The notes under the pieces were generated by a model, which was given only the letters and a program-made list of their open reading frames with translations, had not been told where the DNA came from and ran no database searches. DNA of 64,000 bases from Nymphaea colorata (Eukaryota > Streptophyta > Magnoliopsida > Nymphaeales > Nymphaeaceae): assembly GCF_008831285.2 (NCBI RefSeq), contig NC_045146.1:10242972-10306971 (forward strand). Reading direction: 5' to 3'. The number at the start of each line of letters is the position of its first letter. Position 1 is the first letter of the stretch. Positions 11,351 to 22,960 of the stretch are shown piece after piece. Made by a program: the position numbers and the translations under genes.

Positions 11351-12766
11351 CTAGTGACCCATGTAAGGCGGCACGCCCATGGGGCCTCCAGCGGACTGTG
11401 ATCTTCCACCAGACTGTTGTGTAATGTTTTGGTAGGGAAGTCCACCCTGGTTCCCGTACATGCCAGCATTAACACCAGGCTGGTTACCAAAGGCTCCCAC
11501 TCCTGCTCCATGCGAAGCGTTGCCAGCCAACGGAGTCGTGACTGTTGGATTAACTGCTGAGGCCAAGTTTGGATTAAGCGCCGGGCTCAGGGAAGCAAGC
11601 ACATTTGTCAAACCAAGCCCGCCCCCCTGCGACGCCAAAAGGGCAGTCAATGCTTGACCAAGTGCTGGGTTGAGTGGTGCCGGAGATGCTGCGGCAGCGG
11701 CTGCCTGATTAAACCCTAGTCCACCGGCCATCAAATGGCTCCCGCCAGCACCACCACTTGTTGAGATCCCTGTACTGTGACCGAACCCTCCGGTGACGTT
11801 GTCATTCCTATGGAAGCCATGATGGTTCCCACCTGATTGGTGATAATGCGGTTTCCCTGGCTTTGGTCCGTCGATAGCCTTCTGGCAATGCAATATATGC
11901 CCCTCAAAATTTTTGTGCGGATCCTCCAGCGCTTTCCTAGCACTATCCGTCGTCTTGTACACGAAGAGAGCGAATCCCTTCGGCTTCCCCGTCTGTTTGT
12001 CGAGACCAAGAGGGCCCTCCTCGATCTCCCCATACTTGCTGAAGAATTTGAGTAACCTCTGAGGGTCGATGTCTGCCGAAACGTTGCTCACGTATATCTT
12101 CCTCTGTGTGTATTCGGAGACCGGAGGCGTTGCCGGCACAGGCCCAGCCGAGGCAAGCTGGCAGGCCGTCAAACGGTTTCCTATCTTCTTCTGTGGCTGC
12201 TTGAGCGCTTTCCGGGCGCCGCTCTGGTGCTTGAAGAGGATAAACCCGTATCCCTTCGACTTGCCGGAGATCTTGTCCATGACGGCATTGCAATCCTCGA
12301 TCTCGCCATACTTTTTGAAGAAATTAGTCAGGGTCTCCGCGGTAGTGTCCCAACCGAGGCCGTGAACGAAGATTTTCCTGTGAGCAGGGTCGACCTCGGC
12401 TACTTTCTTGATGCGTTCGAGCACGTCGGGATGGTCCGCGATAGCGTCGCGAAGAAGCTCCACAATCTGGTCCTTGCCGAAGGGCTCCAGGAGTTTCTTG
12501 AGGCCCTCCGCGTCGGTTTCCTCATCGGAGTCATCCTCGCCATCTTCATCCTCCCTGGCCTCAGCCTCAGTCTCCTCCTTTTCATTCTCCTCCTCCTCCG
12601 CCACCTCCTCCTCCTCCTCCTCCGCCACCTCTTCCTCCTCCTCCTCATTGACGGATGCCTCTGGAACGGCGTCTCCGGCATCTTCAATCGGTGCCTCCTC
12701 GGAAACAACCGGCGGCTCTGTGATCTCCGGCTCGGCCTTCGTGTCCACCTTTCGCTTCTTGGCCAT
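11351..12766 (-). CDS. UBA2: UBP1-associated protein 2 (UBA2)-like RNA-binding protein
   Basis: Predicted nuclear RNA-binding protein of 471 residues encoded by one uninterrupted frame. Visible parts in order: a basic KKRK near residues 3-6 (nuclear-localisation-like), a long Glu/Asp tract (about 41-86), a short helical LLEPFGKDQIVELLRDAI segment, RRM1 (about 131-206; RNP2 IFVHGL, RNP1 KGYGFILF), RRM2 (about 223-298; RNP2 IYVSNV, RNP1 KGFALFVY), then a Gly/Asn/Ala-rich low-complexity tail. Two closely spaced RRMs after an acidic N-terminus match the plant UBA2a/b/c family, known to associate with UBP1 and to bind U-rich RNA in stress and ABA responses. The start is the first ATG in frame, in the strong context GCTGCCATGGCC; the frame stays open 14 codons upstream but without ATG. 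Paralogue (a, b or c) not resolved. Confidence 0.93.
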   Translation of the reverse strand: MAKKRKVDTKAEPEITEPPVVSEEAPIEDAGDAVPEASVNEEEEEEVAEEEEEEVAEEEENEKEETEAEAREDEDGEDDSDEETDAEGLKKLLEPFGKDQIVELLRDAIADHPDVLERIKKVAEVDPAHRKIFVHGLGWDTTAETLTNFFKKYGEIEDCNAVMDKISGKSKGYGFILFKHQSGARKALKQPQKKIGNRLTACQLASAGPVPATPPVSEYTQRKIYVSNVSADIDPQRLLKFFSKYGEIEEGPLGLDKQTGKPKGFALFVYKTTDSARKALEDPHKNFEGHILHCQKAIDGPKPGKPHYHQSGGNHHGFHRNDNVTGGFGHSTGISTSGGAGGSHLMAGGLGFNQAAAAAASPAPLNPALGQALTALLASQGGGLGLTNVLASLSPALNPNLASAVNPTVTTPLAGNASHGAGVGAFGNQPGVNAGMYGNQGGLPYQNITQQSGGRSQSAGGPMGVPPYMGH

Positions 12767-12860
12767 GGCAGCAGGTAGACACAACGAGAGAGAGGGTGGG
12801 GAGAACACGAGAGGGATGGGGGAGAGGTAAAACGAGACAAGTACACCGAATTAGGGTTTT
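12767..12860 (-). promoter_or_regulatory. Probable 5' UTR of UBA2-like gene, CT-rich with telo-box
   Basis: Read on the minus strand this is a CT-rich leader containing runs such as CTCTCCCCCATCCCTCTCG, typical of plant Y-patch or leader composition. At its upstream edge lies AAAACCCTAATT (12849-12860), containing the telo-box core AAACCCTAA often found near the start sites of plant genes linked to RNA metabolism and translation. No upstream ATG is seen between the TATA box and the start. Confidence 0.6.
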
Positions 12861-12888
12861 CGTCTCGGCAAGTCGATGGTTCACATAT

Positions 12889-12898
12889 CCTTTTATAG
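12889..12898 (-). promoter_or_regulatory. TATA box of the UBA2-like gene
   Basis: CTATAAAAGG on the minus strand lies about 125 bp upstream of the chosen ATG and about 30 bp upstream of the telo-box. This places the transcription start near 12,860. Confidence 0.65.
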
Positions 12899-12956
12899 TT
12901 TATAATATTCGAGAACCTTTGGTTCACTTCGAATGAACGGTAGAATCGTGATTCTC

Positions 12957-13090
12957 GTTCTTAAAAAATGAGAACTACAGGATCAAACCAAAAAAGAGGA
13001 ATTTTAAAAACATGTTTGTCGTTCTTTAAAAATGAGACTTACTGGATCAAACCAAAAAGAATTTTGATTCCCAAATTATAGGTTCTCCCA
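12957..13090. repeat. Imperfect tandem duplication upstream of UBA2
   Basis: CGTTCTTAAAAAATGAGAAC and ACAGGATCAAACC are followed about 65 bp later by CGTTCTTTAAAAATGAGAC and ACTGGATCAAACC. Two copies are visible. Confidence 0.6.
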
Positions 13091-13839
13091 TTCAGAATTC
13101 TCTAATTTTTTCGCTGATAAACAAGGCAATAAGCTTTTAATTCATGAATCAAAATTTTATACTGTCAAATTCAAAGGAAAATTAGAATTTAAATTTTCAT
13201 TTCAGTTCTAAGTTGAAGTGAACTTTTTATAGCAATCAATATTCGAACCCATCAAACACCTCCTAATTGGAATTGATGGAACCAGAAATACAGTATTTAA
13301 TTTCAACCCCTCATGTTTGCCAAACGGATTTTTGTTTCCTGAAGCTCCATTTATGCGTTTGATAGGCATGGACATGAATTAACATCATTTGTTTGAAACT
13401 TTGTCAAAGGTCGTAGGTTATTCTTATAGTATTTTGTGAAGGCTTAACATTACTTTCCAAAGGTTTGAAACATAATGGACATCAAAGTAATTTCTTGAAA
13501 ATGATGAGGCACCATTTCTAAAATTTTTTAATAGTTATGTGGCAGACTCCAAAAAAATTATAAACCACCATAAAACCATTCACATTTTTTTCATTTTCAC
13601 TAGTGTTTTCTCTATCTTATCTTCATTGTTTTTCTTTTCCTTCTCTTCCCCATTTCCTATTGGGCAATAGTCGGTGACTAATGATGGGTTGGCAGATTGT
13701 TCCACGGAATGCATCGGAGGAGAAAATCCATTGTGTGATGAAGTGGGTTTTTGGTTGTTGCTTTTGTTTGTTTATTTGTTGAAAACAAAAACAATGGACT
13801 CCTTTGCTGCTGGTCATCATCACAATTTATGAAATAAGA

Positions 13840-14105
13840 ACAGATTTATGAGATAATTCGACAACGGCAGATGTATGAGATAACACTAAACATAAGTATG
13901 AAATAATGTTTATGAGATAACAAAAGATTTTTATAAGATAATGAGATAACAGATGAATGTATGAGAGAACGCTAGATATAAGTATGAGATAATGTTTACG
14001 AGATAATAGATGGATATATGATATAATGCTAAACATAAGTATAAGTATGAGATAATGTTTATGAGATAATAAAATATTTATGAGATAATGAGACAACGCT
14101 ACGAG
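13840..14105. repeat. Degenerate tandem repeat of TATGAGATAA
   Basis: The 10-bp motif TATGAGATAA and close variants recur more than ten times. They sit in higher-order units starting AAACATAAGTATGA near 13,890, 13,972 and 14,031. No coding function is apparent. Confidence 0.75.
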
Positions 14106-15700
14106 TGAGGCAAAAAACTAAAACTCTTATTATTGCTTAAAAAAATATATTGATTATAACGATATGTATACAAGGACTGACAAATTTTACATTTATCGAG
14201 CCCTCAAATCTTGTTCTTGCGGTTTCTTTTTTGGTCTATATAAAATGTTTTTTTTTTGTATTAATCATGAACATTTTTTTATCATTATTAAAGTGGCGCA
14301 TAAAGTTACATAAGCTTCGGGCATCACCAGCCATTTGTCAAAAGTTATTGGCCTTCGTTAGCAACCACTATGGTCATTCTCTCTCTCCCCATGACTAAAA
14401 CCCTCCATGGCTGGCATTGTCTCCATCAAGAGTTTCAATGAGTTTTCCTTTTTCCTTTTGTAAATATTTGGGTTTAATGTCCAACCATTCACTGGCTGCA
14501 TCCAGGAGGATGTTCATCGGGCAGTCATCGAGGTGGCTATGTGCCATGCAAGTGCTCCTTTGCCAACAGGTAGTTAAGTCACTCATCAATGACCCTTTTT
14601 TTTTTTTTCATCCTCAACCGTCATACCCTATTTGAGGGTTATGAAAACTTTATTCTGGAACATTCCCAACAGTCCCAAATTTCATCCTTACTTTGATGGA
14701 ATGTGAGCCAAATTCAAAATTTCGAATTGTATTTCCAATTTTATAGTGAAAACCAGGAGAAATTTTTTTGGAGGGGTACTGATTCACGTTGTTATCATAC
14801 TTGAACCCACTTACATATATAACAAAGTAAATATTTGAAGACTTTAATGTAAAAATACAAAAATTTGAGGGGGCAGTCTATATGTGGCTCCACCACTACT
14901 TTTTCTTAGACAAGCCCATGGATGTTTGCATGGTGAAAAGAAAATTGAGTGAAAATGTGAAGGAAGAGAAGAAGAAAGAAAAGTGCAATAAAACTAGAAA
15001 ACATGTTGTGTATTTGGATGGGAGGAAGATGAGAACAAGAATGTGCAAAACGAAGAAGATGATGAATTCGTGGTTTCAGGACAGGACATGAGGAAAAATA
15101 GTGGTCATAAGAAGGAGCATGAGGAAGAACATGTACATTGACTTCTTTGTAATTATTTATAATAGCATGTCTCCGTTATTTTTGCTCCTCATGTTTAATT
15201 GGTGCCCCGTATCCTTAATGGTCAACATTCTCATTTTTTAGCATTACCCTCATTCACCAATTTCTTATCGCCCTTCTCTTAAATTGTCGTCTATTTATTG
15301 TCTCTTATCCTCATTCAGCAATGTTTTCATTTTAGTTTCTCACTTCGACATTGATTCTATTGGTCTTTGTCCTTTTTTTTTTATCCATTGTTTATTTCAG
15401 TGGCATTTCGAAAGAGAGGGTCCATGCATATATCATGCAATTCCAACCAAATGTGCTAAATGCAAAAAAATAAAACCACAAGTGGTTTCTATTCAATGCA
15501 CGTAAATTGTGTGTGCTACTTTAATTTTTATTTCATATTCATAGTATTTTTTTTAGTTGTTGTGTAGGTAGTTACCTACCAGTTGTTTTATCTTTGATTT
15601 ACTATTAAATATGTTGATCTCCTTGTATTTTAGTCATTACCAAAGTTCTAAACTAATAGTTTTGTTCTTTAGTCATTGTCAAATATATTTATGTTATTGT
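14106..15700. other. Intergenic; one transposon-like end near 14,890
   Basis: TGTGGCTCCACCACT near 14,885-14,899 resembles the right end of the GGGCGGAGCC-type elements (compare 10,366). Otherwise only short frames are present, including a Lys-rich one at 14,882-15,091 with no domain. No gene is supported. Confidence 0.45.
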
Positions 15701-16639
15701 TAACGCCCCAAATTTTTCTATATAAATCTCAGTGGCAATTCCGAAAGATTTATGAAATACTTCAAGCAAAATTCCAAGCCACCCGCTTAGAGACCTACCA
15801 ACTCCATCCTAGACCTAAGTCTGAGAATTAATTACAAGTTTGGCTGTAAATCTACTTAGAACTATGAATTGTAGGATCAAAGTTCCTATTGAACTTGAAT
15901 CATGGATTCATATTCAATTTCAATCCAAGCTAAGGTTGAACTTTAAAAATTAGTTGGGACCGAAGCCAAGAAGTTAAGTCTGAAACTCAATTTCAGTCTG
16001 ATTTAAAATCCAAACTAAGTTAAGAATTTAACTTTCGTCGTTGGAATTACGAATAATGGAAACCATAATTCTGAATATGTGATCGCATGATCCGCCTCAG
16101 ACAAGCTGAAAAGAATTTGATTTACTAGGCGATTGAACTGTGCCCAGTAAAACAACAATCAAATTGATACACATTCATCAAGAGAGCGTTCAAAATCGGT
16201 GAAATACCAAGAATGTCATTTTGAATTAGGATTAAACGAAAGACTATAAAAAATTAAAGTCTAATCAAAGTCACAATGGACTTTGACTGAGGCAAGGCTT
16301 ACCTAGCCCGTATGTCTGGCTAGGTCAATGAGTATCAAAACTAAAGAGAATTTAATTCACTTTGCCATGTCATCAATCCTAATGAGAAGGTTCCAACCAA
16401 TGGAATAATAAGGTCTTCAACTTTATTGGTGGGTCTCTAAGAAGGAAATTCAAAATTTCCTATTAGGATATAAATGAAACTAGGAAAAATCATTAAAGAA
16501 AATAAAACTAATCTTTTAGTTCCAAAATTGACTTCATCTATGGATGAAGCCAAATTAAATCTAGAAAGCAACCCATGTTGTGCATATATCTTTTTTCCTT
16601 AGAATAACTTCAGATGAGTCTAATCAAAGAGTCAAATCA

Positions 16640-17650
16640 ATTCAAGGAAGCACGCCCAAATGGGCGTACTCTACTCTTCTTTCGAAAGATCTACAAGACT
16701 CTTAATTCCAAAACCAAATCAGCATAATTTATGCTGATATTTTTGTTAAACCAATCAAAGACCCGCCCAGGTGGTCATGCTCTATTCAACTCTCAAGTTC
16801 TTGTGGAAATATCAAGTTTCTAATGGAAAGCCAAATCAGCTTTAAATCAAAGTTCACGTCTTTCAAAAACAAGTAAAAAGCAACCCATTTGGGTGTGCTC
16901 TTCTTCCATTTTCAACTTTTTTCTTGTTTGGAAAAAATCTCAAATATAAAAATGGATCAGCTTTAATTAAAAGCTGATTTCTTCCAAAAAGACAGGTTAA
17001 GGAGCAGCCCCTTGGGCGTGCTCTCCTTTGCTCTCCCTTGAGAAAGAGTGTGAGCCTCATAAATGAGCTAAACCATAAAACAATGCTAACCTAATTAAGT
17101 TAGCCAGTTTTCCAAAAAGATAGGAGAAAAAACTGAAATTAAATCCAAGCCAACTCAACTAGAGCTAACCTGTTTTCAAAAGGAGAGTCGAGTTAAAGAG
17201 ATGCCCTTGGGGCGTACTCTCTCTCTGAGTCAGCTCAGATTTTCTTAGAAAGATCAGCTTTCATAAAGGCTGATCTACTTCCAAGATCAATTAGGGAGGA
17301 GCTTCTCGGAGGCGTGCCCAACTTCCTCCTCTTTTTTTTTTTAAAAAAAAAAATCTTTAAGTGCTAACTATGTTAGTTGTTAAATTTTTTTTTTTTTAAA
17401 AAAGGAGGAAGAGAAAATTTAATTAGAGCAGCCCATTTTGAGCATGCTCCAATTCTTCTTTTGAGAAAATTCTGAAAACTAGATCAGCTAAATTAGAGCT
17501 GGTGTCTTCCAAAATAAAACAGGGAGACGGCCAAATGGGTGTGCGCTTTTCATTTTTTTTAATCTCTTCTTGAATTTAAAAAGAAATCACTTAAAATATA
17601 TCAGCCTAAAGACAAGGGACATCCATTTGGGTGTGCCCTTATTTAAATCT
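16640..17650. repeat. Array of about nine degenerate ~115-bp units
   Basis: A core resembling GCCCAAATGGGCGTGCTCT recurs near 16,650, 16,764, 16,880, 17,004, 17,200, 17,300, 17,430, 17,526 and 17,620. Each is separated by a segment containing ATCAGC or AGCTGAT. Spacing is mostly 95-130 bp, with one double-length gap. Units are strongly diverged, so the array is old. Confidence 0.7.
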
Positions 17651-18393
17651 TCTTGGAAAATTTTCAAATCTGAAAAGTAGATCAGCCTATCAAGGCTGCT
17701 CTCTTTTCCATGATTAGAATAGAGAGAGAGAGCACACATGTTTTTAGTTGAGAGGGATGATTCTCTCAACTAAATGCACTCAGTCCCCAAATTGAAGGGA
17801 TCAAATACCTAAGAAGACAATCAATGCTCTTTTCTCCCCATAAACCCTGAGCCTCAGCCCAAAGGGGGAGGAGGGGCTGGAACCCTTAGACATTTGTAGC
17901 AGACGTCCCTCTATAGCATCCTTGGATGTACTCTTGTTGCACGACCAGCTCGCACCGTCATCACCAACAGCTACCATGTGTTAAGCAAGATAGCAACCTG
18001 TTTTTCCTTAACTACTGCAATCCCTAGCCGCATAGGCTCAGTCAGAACAACATCCTAGTTGCTTGTTGTTACAGCTATCCTCAAGCTCCCAGTCGACAGC
18101 AACCCAATGTTGTCCCAGCCTAAAACCGCCGCTTCTGGTTGCTCACAATCGGTAATATCCTGCTAACTCCCCAAACAGTGACAACCTCGCTGTCCTACAA
18201 CCCCTGCCGCGTGAAGTCTAGTAGTCTAAAAGCCTGCTTCTGATTTATTGCCACTAGAGCTGCATGCAGCAACGATTACACCTAAGATCTTTCTAAAATT
18301 TGCAGCACTCAAGCTACTGACTGATTTGCAGCAAGCTGAGCTACATCTAATGCCACAATTGACTAGCCACTTCTAGTTTACAACAAACCTTAC

Positions 18394-18537
18394 TGCCCCA
18401 AATCAACAGCTACTATTGTTGATCATAGATTGCCGCCACCCGAGCTGTTTTCAATCCATAGCCATACTGCCTCAAATCAACAGCTAGGACTGCTGATCAT
18501 AGATTGCAGCCACCCGAGCTATTTTCAATCCAGAGTA
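18394..18537. repeat. 75-bp tandem duplication
   Basis: AAATCAACAGCTACTATTG...GATCATAGATTGCCGCCACC is repeated 75 bp later as AAATCAACAGCTAGGACTG...GATCATAGATTGCAGCCACC, including the following CCGAGCT(G/A)TTTTCAATCCA. Confidence 0.75.
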
Positions 18538-19549
18538 GCCTCCTACTGCTATCTCAACCCACCGTTCCATGATCATGAGCTTCTTGGCTCCAACCTTAGC
18601 CGCTCACTGCTGTTCTCAAGCTCCTCAATCGCAGGCTTTTGCCGTTTCCAACCAGCAGCCTTGCTGCCCCTTTGCCGTAGGTTCTAGCTGTCCCTTTTGA
18701 ACTAGAGTAGTAGTGACTTAGCTACTGCCAAGCTGAACTAATTTTGCTACACCTAAATTAGACTCCATATTCTTAGCTCAGCCATGTCTTTCCCTAGGGT
18801 CCGCTCAAGCTTATTCTTCCAAGCCAGGTAAGTATTCTGGTTAATCTTCATGTTACTTTCTTGCATAAGACGAATGGTGGAGCCGATGTGAGGCTGGGGA
18901 TGATGCCCAGCTGGGCTGCCGCATGCATACGATTTAAGAAAACACCCAATCAAAACTCTTTTTTGAAACACGGAAAACAATGTTTTCTAAACTAACTCAC
19001 CATGGATTAAAAATTCGATTTTTGAAAAAGTCCTAAATTGTGCAAAATTACGGTGAGAAAATACCAAAATCAAGAAACAATGATCGGCTCATTTCTGCAG
19101 GCGTAGATGTTTCTCTCCAATTTCATATTGACGTGGTATGTGAGAGAGGGAGGCAAGAAGTGAATGTATGACGATCACAGCCCCATGGCATCGCAAACCC
19201 GATAAGATATCTAATCATTTAATTCTAGTCAATCCAAGATTGGATTCGCTCAAACAACGAGTTTAGTCCATCTCTTGCGTGACTAAAATAATCCAAATGA
19301 ACTTGTTTCAAATCCTATTATTTCTGAAAATTTCAGAAGTTACGACAATTTTACAAAGCAAGTTTGCCAAGACAATGTGCTATAAATATATTTCCAAAAG
19401 CTGTTGCAAGAAACGACAATGTCAACAAAGTCGATCCAAAGCGTTGGGTTAATGAATCATCTAAAATGAGATTTCTCAAAATTTGAAAATCCTGATCCCA
19501 AACTAACGTTTTCAAGAATGAAATATTCAAGCCAAAATACTAAATCACT

Positions 19550-19920
19550 TGGGAGCAGATCCTAAGTGCCCAGAACACCTTAGAACCCTCAAAGTGCAGC
19601 TTTAAGTAAGACAAGTGTTCACAATCAAATGGATTTCAATAAAAAATCCATCATATTTCACCTTGAAAGCTGAAATCAAATTTTCATATAAATAGACTAA
19701 AACTTGTCAAGCCAATCTGAAGATCATGATCTCAAGACCTCACTGCCAAGAACCAAGTATTCAAATTGAATTTTCAATCTCTTAGGGACAAACCCCAAGT
19801 GCCAAAATGCTTCAAAATCCACAAGGCATGGTTTTAAGCAAGATTAATCAAATGGATTTCAATAAAAAATCCATCCACATTTCAGTTTGAAAGCTGAAAT
19901 CAACTTTCTATATGACAGGT
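19550..19920. repeat. About 230-bp imperfect duplication
   Basis: CTAAGTGCC...AATGGATTTCAATAAAAAATCCATC...GAAAGCTGAAATCAA occurs near 19,560-19,700 and again near 19,795-19,910 in the same order, with several substitutions. Confidence 0.6.
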
Positions 19921-20700
19921 GAAAGTTTGTCGAATCAACCGGATTTTCAAAACCAAGAGGTGATCAAAGTCGACCGCAGACTCTACAAATCATTTCAAAA
20001 TAGAAATTCCAAAAACTTCAAAAACTTTAGTTTCTACAATCAAACCAAGCTCAAGGACTATGTACTAAGACATATTCTTGATCCAAAATATCAAAAGTGA
20101 GCCTAGAAGCCATCCAACATTTCAAAACCCTTCAACACTATGTCTCCATAAATGAAAACCAAAGTGAATTGTGCATGGAGAGATGAAAGAGTGAAGTATG
20201 CATGAAAGATGTAGTTTGCTTTTGTCAAACATACACTACAACAAGCACACAAAAATACTAGTTGTCAAGACTAAAGCGAACCAATTTGGAGCTGCTACTG
20301 TGATCAAGTCATATTGCAATGAAGACTTTGGTCATTCATTTGTGTCAAAGCGACAAACAGTCAATCCTATCTCAAAATGACCTTCCAGATTTAAAAGTTT
20401 TAAATATGGACTTTTGGTAAAAAGGAGATTTCATGTCCAATTTCTTCGAACTTTCAAAACCTCCCAAAAAATTGGCATTTCGCCTTCTATTTTGAACTAA
20501 GTCCAATCAGTTTAGAAACTAGATTTTTGATTTTCAAAATTCGCATTTTCAAGTATCCTAATTCCAATTTCCAATCCCAATCAAATGTCCAAAATTCAAT
20601 TTCGATCAATCCAATTTTGGGATTAAAATAATAATTCTGATTCAAACAAATTGCCCAGTTCAAAGCAATTTTAAATTGTGGGATTAAATCAATAGTTTCT

Positions 20701-20936
20701 TGTTGATTGGAGAGGTAGGGAAGAAGAAGAAGAGAACGTGAGGAAGAAAGAGAGTAGGGAGCAATCTAATTAGACTCGGTTGCTCCTCTTCCACTAGAAT
20801 AAAAAGAACTGATTAAGGCTATGTTTAACCTCTTACATAGAGAGTCCAATAAGAAATTAAAATTCAAAGAACTACCTAATTATAAAGTTTGAAAATTAGA
20901 AAACCTCTAACCTCAAACCAGTACGTTTTCTCAATA
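20701..20936 (-). repeat. 3' LTR of the old Copia element
   Basis: Aligns along its whole length with 26,300-26,532. Its terminal CA has become TA (20,935-20,936). It also keeps a short extra segment (CTTCCACTAG against CATTAG) missing from the other copy. Confidence 0.9.
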
Positions 20937-20950
20937 CTCCCCCTTCAGTT
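20937..20950 (-). other. Polypurine tract of the old Copia element
   Basis: Minus-strand GAAGGGGGAG directly abuts the 3' LTR, the expected plus-strand priming site. Confidence 0.75.
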
Positions 20951-21060
20951 GGAGTATAGATATTTATCATGTTCAACTTGCTACAAAACACTTCATGAAA
21001 TCTAATATAGGGAAAGCTTTGGTAAATATATTTGCAGCTTGATATTTTGAAGCAATATAT

Positions 21061-22960
21061 TCAGTATAAATAAAATCCTGCTTGAACCAAGTCCCTATTA
21101 TAGTGACAATCCACTTCGATATGCTTAGTCCGTTCGTGAAAGACCGGATTATTGGCTATATAAGTAGCCGCTTTATTATCACATTTCATTTTTATAGGAA
21201 ATTCCTCAGTCACCTGGGTGCGTTTCTTTTGAGACCGCACCCGCACCGACGCGTTGCGGGTGCGCTCCAGGTGCGCACCCAATCAGCACCCGCTGATGAG
21301 CTCGCACCCAGGGGGGTTGGATCTAGTTCCGAGTCGAAACCAAATCCAAACCAAGTTCATCTGCGTGTATGGTTTGGATCTGGATCTGATTTCAGGATGA
21401 AATCAAATTAAAAATCCACAAAATCAAATCTCCGTTGGCCGTTATATTTAAGTTAATACATCTATAGATATATTATATGTTCTCTTTTCTCTTTCAAAAA
21501 AAACGAAACAGGACTAAAGAATGGTGGCTTTCATAAAACGATCTGTTTGCCTTTTTTTCAAACATTTCTTTTTTGATTTTTTACCACTATCATAAAATGT
21601 ATAATTTTAATTGTGTTATTCAATTTCTACAAAAAATTATTAATAATAATAATATTAATATTAATATTAATAAAATATCTTCACCGCACCGCCGCACCTA
21701 ATTTTTTTGAGATGTGTCGCACCGGCACCCGCACCCCGCATTCAGGTGACATAGGGCAATTCTATCTAAATTCCAAGACCTTCTAGCATGGCTCTCACCC
21801 ATGTGATTTTAGTGGTAGTTTGAGCCGTGACACGGTATTCTGACTACACTAGACCGAGCTACAACAACTTGCTTTTTACTTCTCCAAAAAGTTAAGTTAC
21901 CACCAGCAACCATACAAAATCTCATAATGAACTTTCTGTCATCAAGAGAGCCTACATAATCCGCATCAGAATAAGCTTCTATCTAAAGTGAAGAACTTCT
22001 TCTAAGTAATAGTCCATTTCCATGAGAACATTTTAGAAATTTCAATAATAGCATAGTTGTATTCCAATGGGCTTTTCTTGGCTTATCCATAAACTAACTT
22101 ATTTTTTCCACAGCAAAATATATATCAAGTCCAGTAATGGTTATATATAATAGCTTTCCAATCAGTGATCAATATGATTTTCTATCAATAGGTTCATATT
22201 TACCATAATATAAGTGAATATGAGAATTCGTAGGAATAGACGTCAATTAGTTACAGTCATACCTGTCTCTTGTAGCAAATCAAGAACATATTTTCTTTGG
22301 GAAAGAACTAAACCTTCTTTACTTCATGCTACTTATATCCCCAAGATGTAACACAGAGAGCCAAGGTCTTTAGTAACAAAATCATCCACATATATCACCA
22401 TAACCATACCTCTTGAGGTCCTTTTTATTAACAATGAATGATCTAAAGGAGATCTATGAAACCCATACTTGGACAAAGCATCATACAACTTCTGAAACCA
22501 TGCTATGGGACTCTGCTTCAGACCAAACCTTCTTTAGCAAATATACCTTGGTACACTCCCCCTATTTCTCAAAGCCCGGCGGTTGCTGCATATAAACTAC
22601 TTTAGATAAATTCCAATACAGAAAGACATTTTTGACATCTAATTGGTACACATTTTATCCATAATGAACTGCAACATATATAATTAGTCGTATAGTACCC
22701 AAATGTGCTACATAAGAGAAAGTTTCAAGGAAATCAATATCATATGTCAGTGTATAACCTTTTGCTACCAGTCGTGCCTTGTATCGCTCGACGGTACCAT
22801 CAGAATTATACTTGAAAGTAAATACCCATTTTGAGCCAAAAATATCTGCCCCAAAAGAAGGTTCAACAAGATCCCAAGTGTAGCGAGATATTAGAGAGTA
22901 CATCTCCTCCTTCATTGTTTGGTATCACTTAGAGTCCAAAATAACTTGTTCATGTGAAAT
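21061..22960 (-). pseudogene. Copia RT and RNase H remnant (split)
   Basis: Minus-strand reading shows RT motifs SKWVFTFKYNSDGTVERYKA and RLVAKG (22,655-22,915), then RNase H motifs YSDADYVGS, GGNLTFWRSKKQ (about 21,800-22,000) and [12 protein letters not shown] with [11 protein letters not shown] (21,061-21,204). These are the usual Copia RT-RNase H landmarks in order. The catalytic YVDD region is degraded by stops and shifts, and the RNase H part is split by the 550-bp element at 21,205-21,754. No functional product is possible. Confidence 0.85.
21205..21754. mobile_element. hAT-like non-autonomous element, family B (550 bp)
   Basis: Left end CTCAGTCACCTGGGTGCG and the reversed right end CTATGTCACCTGAATGCG match at 14 of 18 positions. 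They share the CTATGTCAC terminus of the element at 8055-9327. The flanks GGAAATTC (21,197-21,204) and GGCAATTC (21,755-21,762) match at 7 of 8, an aged hAT-type duplication. Subterminal sequence is rich in GCACCCGCACC; the interior is AT-rich with (TAA/TAT) runs. It sits inside the RNase H remnant of the Copia element. Confidence 0.8.

Larger units (their letters stand above)
15702..20700. repeat. LTR-like non-coding block made of tandem arrays
   Basis: The block begins near TGTTAACGCCCCAAATTTTT, resembling plant Ty3/gypsy LTR ends, and contains no long frames. It holds at least three tandem sets (16,640-17,650; 18,394-18,537; 19,550-19,920). Its AT-rich right part continues beyond the Copia insertion at 20,701-26,532. 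The interpretation as a large LTR or solo LTR is inference: no second copy or target duplication was found in the window. Confidence 0.4.

Noticed and set aside
12227-12778. Long open frame (183 codons) on the plus strand opposite UBA2
   Set aside because: It is the complement of the acidic GAG/GAA-rich part of UBA2 and consists of Leu-rich sequence mirroring Glu codons; no independent domain or promoter.
12767-12808. Upstream extension of UBA2 by 14 codons
   Set aside because: The extension has no ATG, only GTG at its start, and lies in the CT-rich leader; ATG at 12,764-12,766 has the better context.
16640-17650. CRISPR-like array interpretation of the tandem units
   Set aside because: Units are degenerate, spacing is irregular, the setting is a plant nuclear genome, and there are no cas genes.
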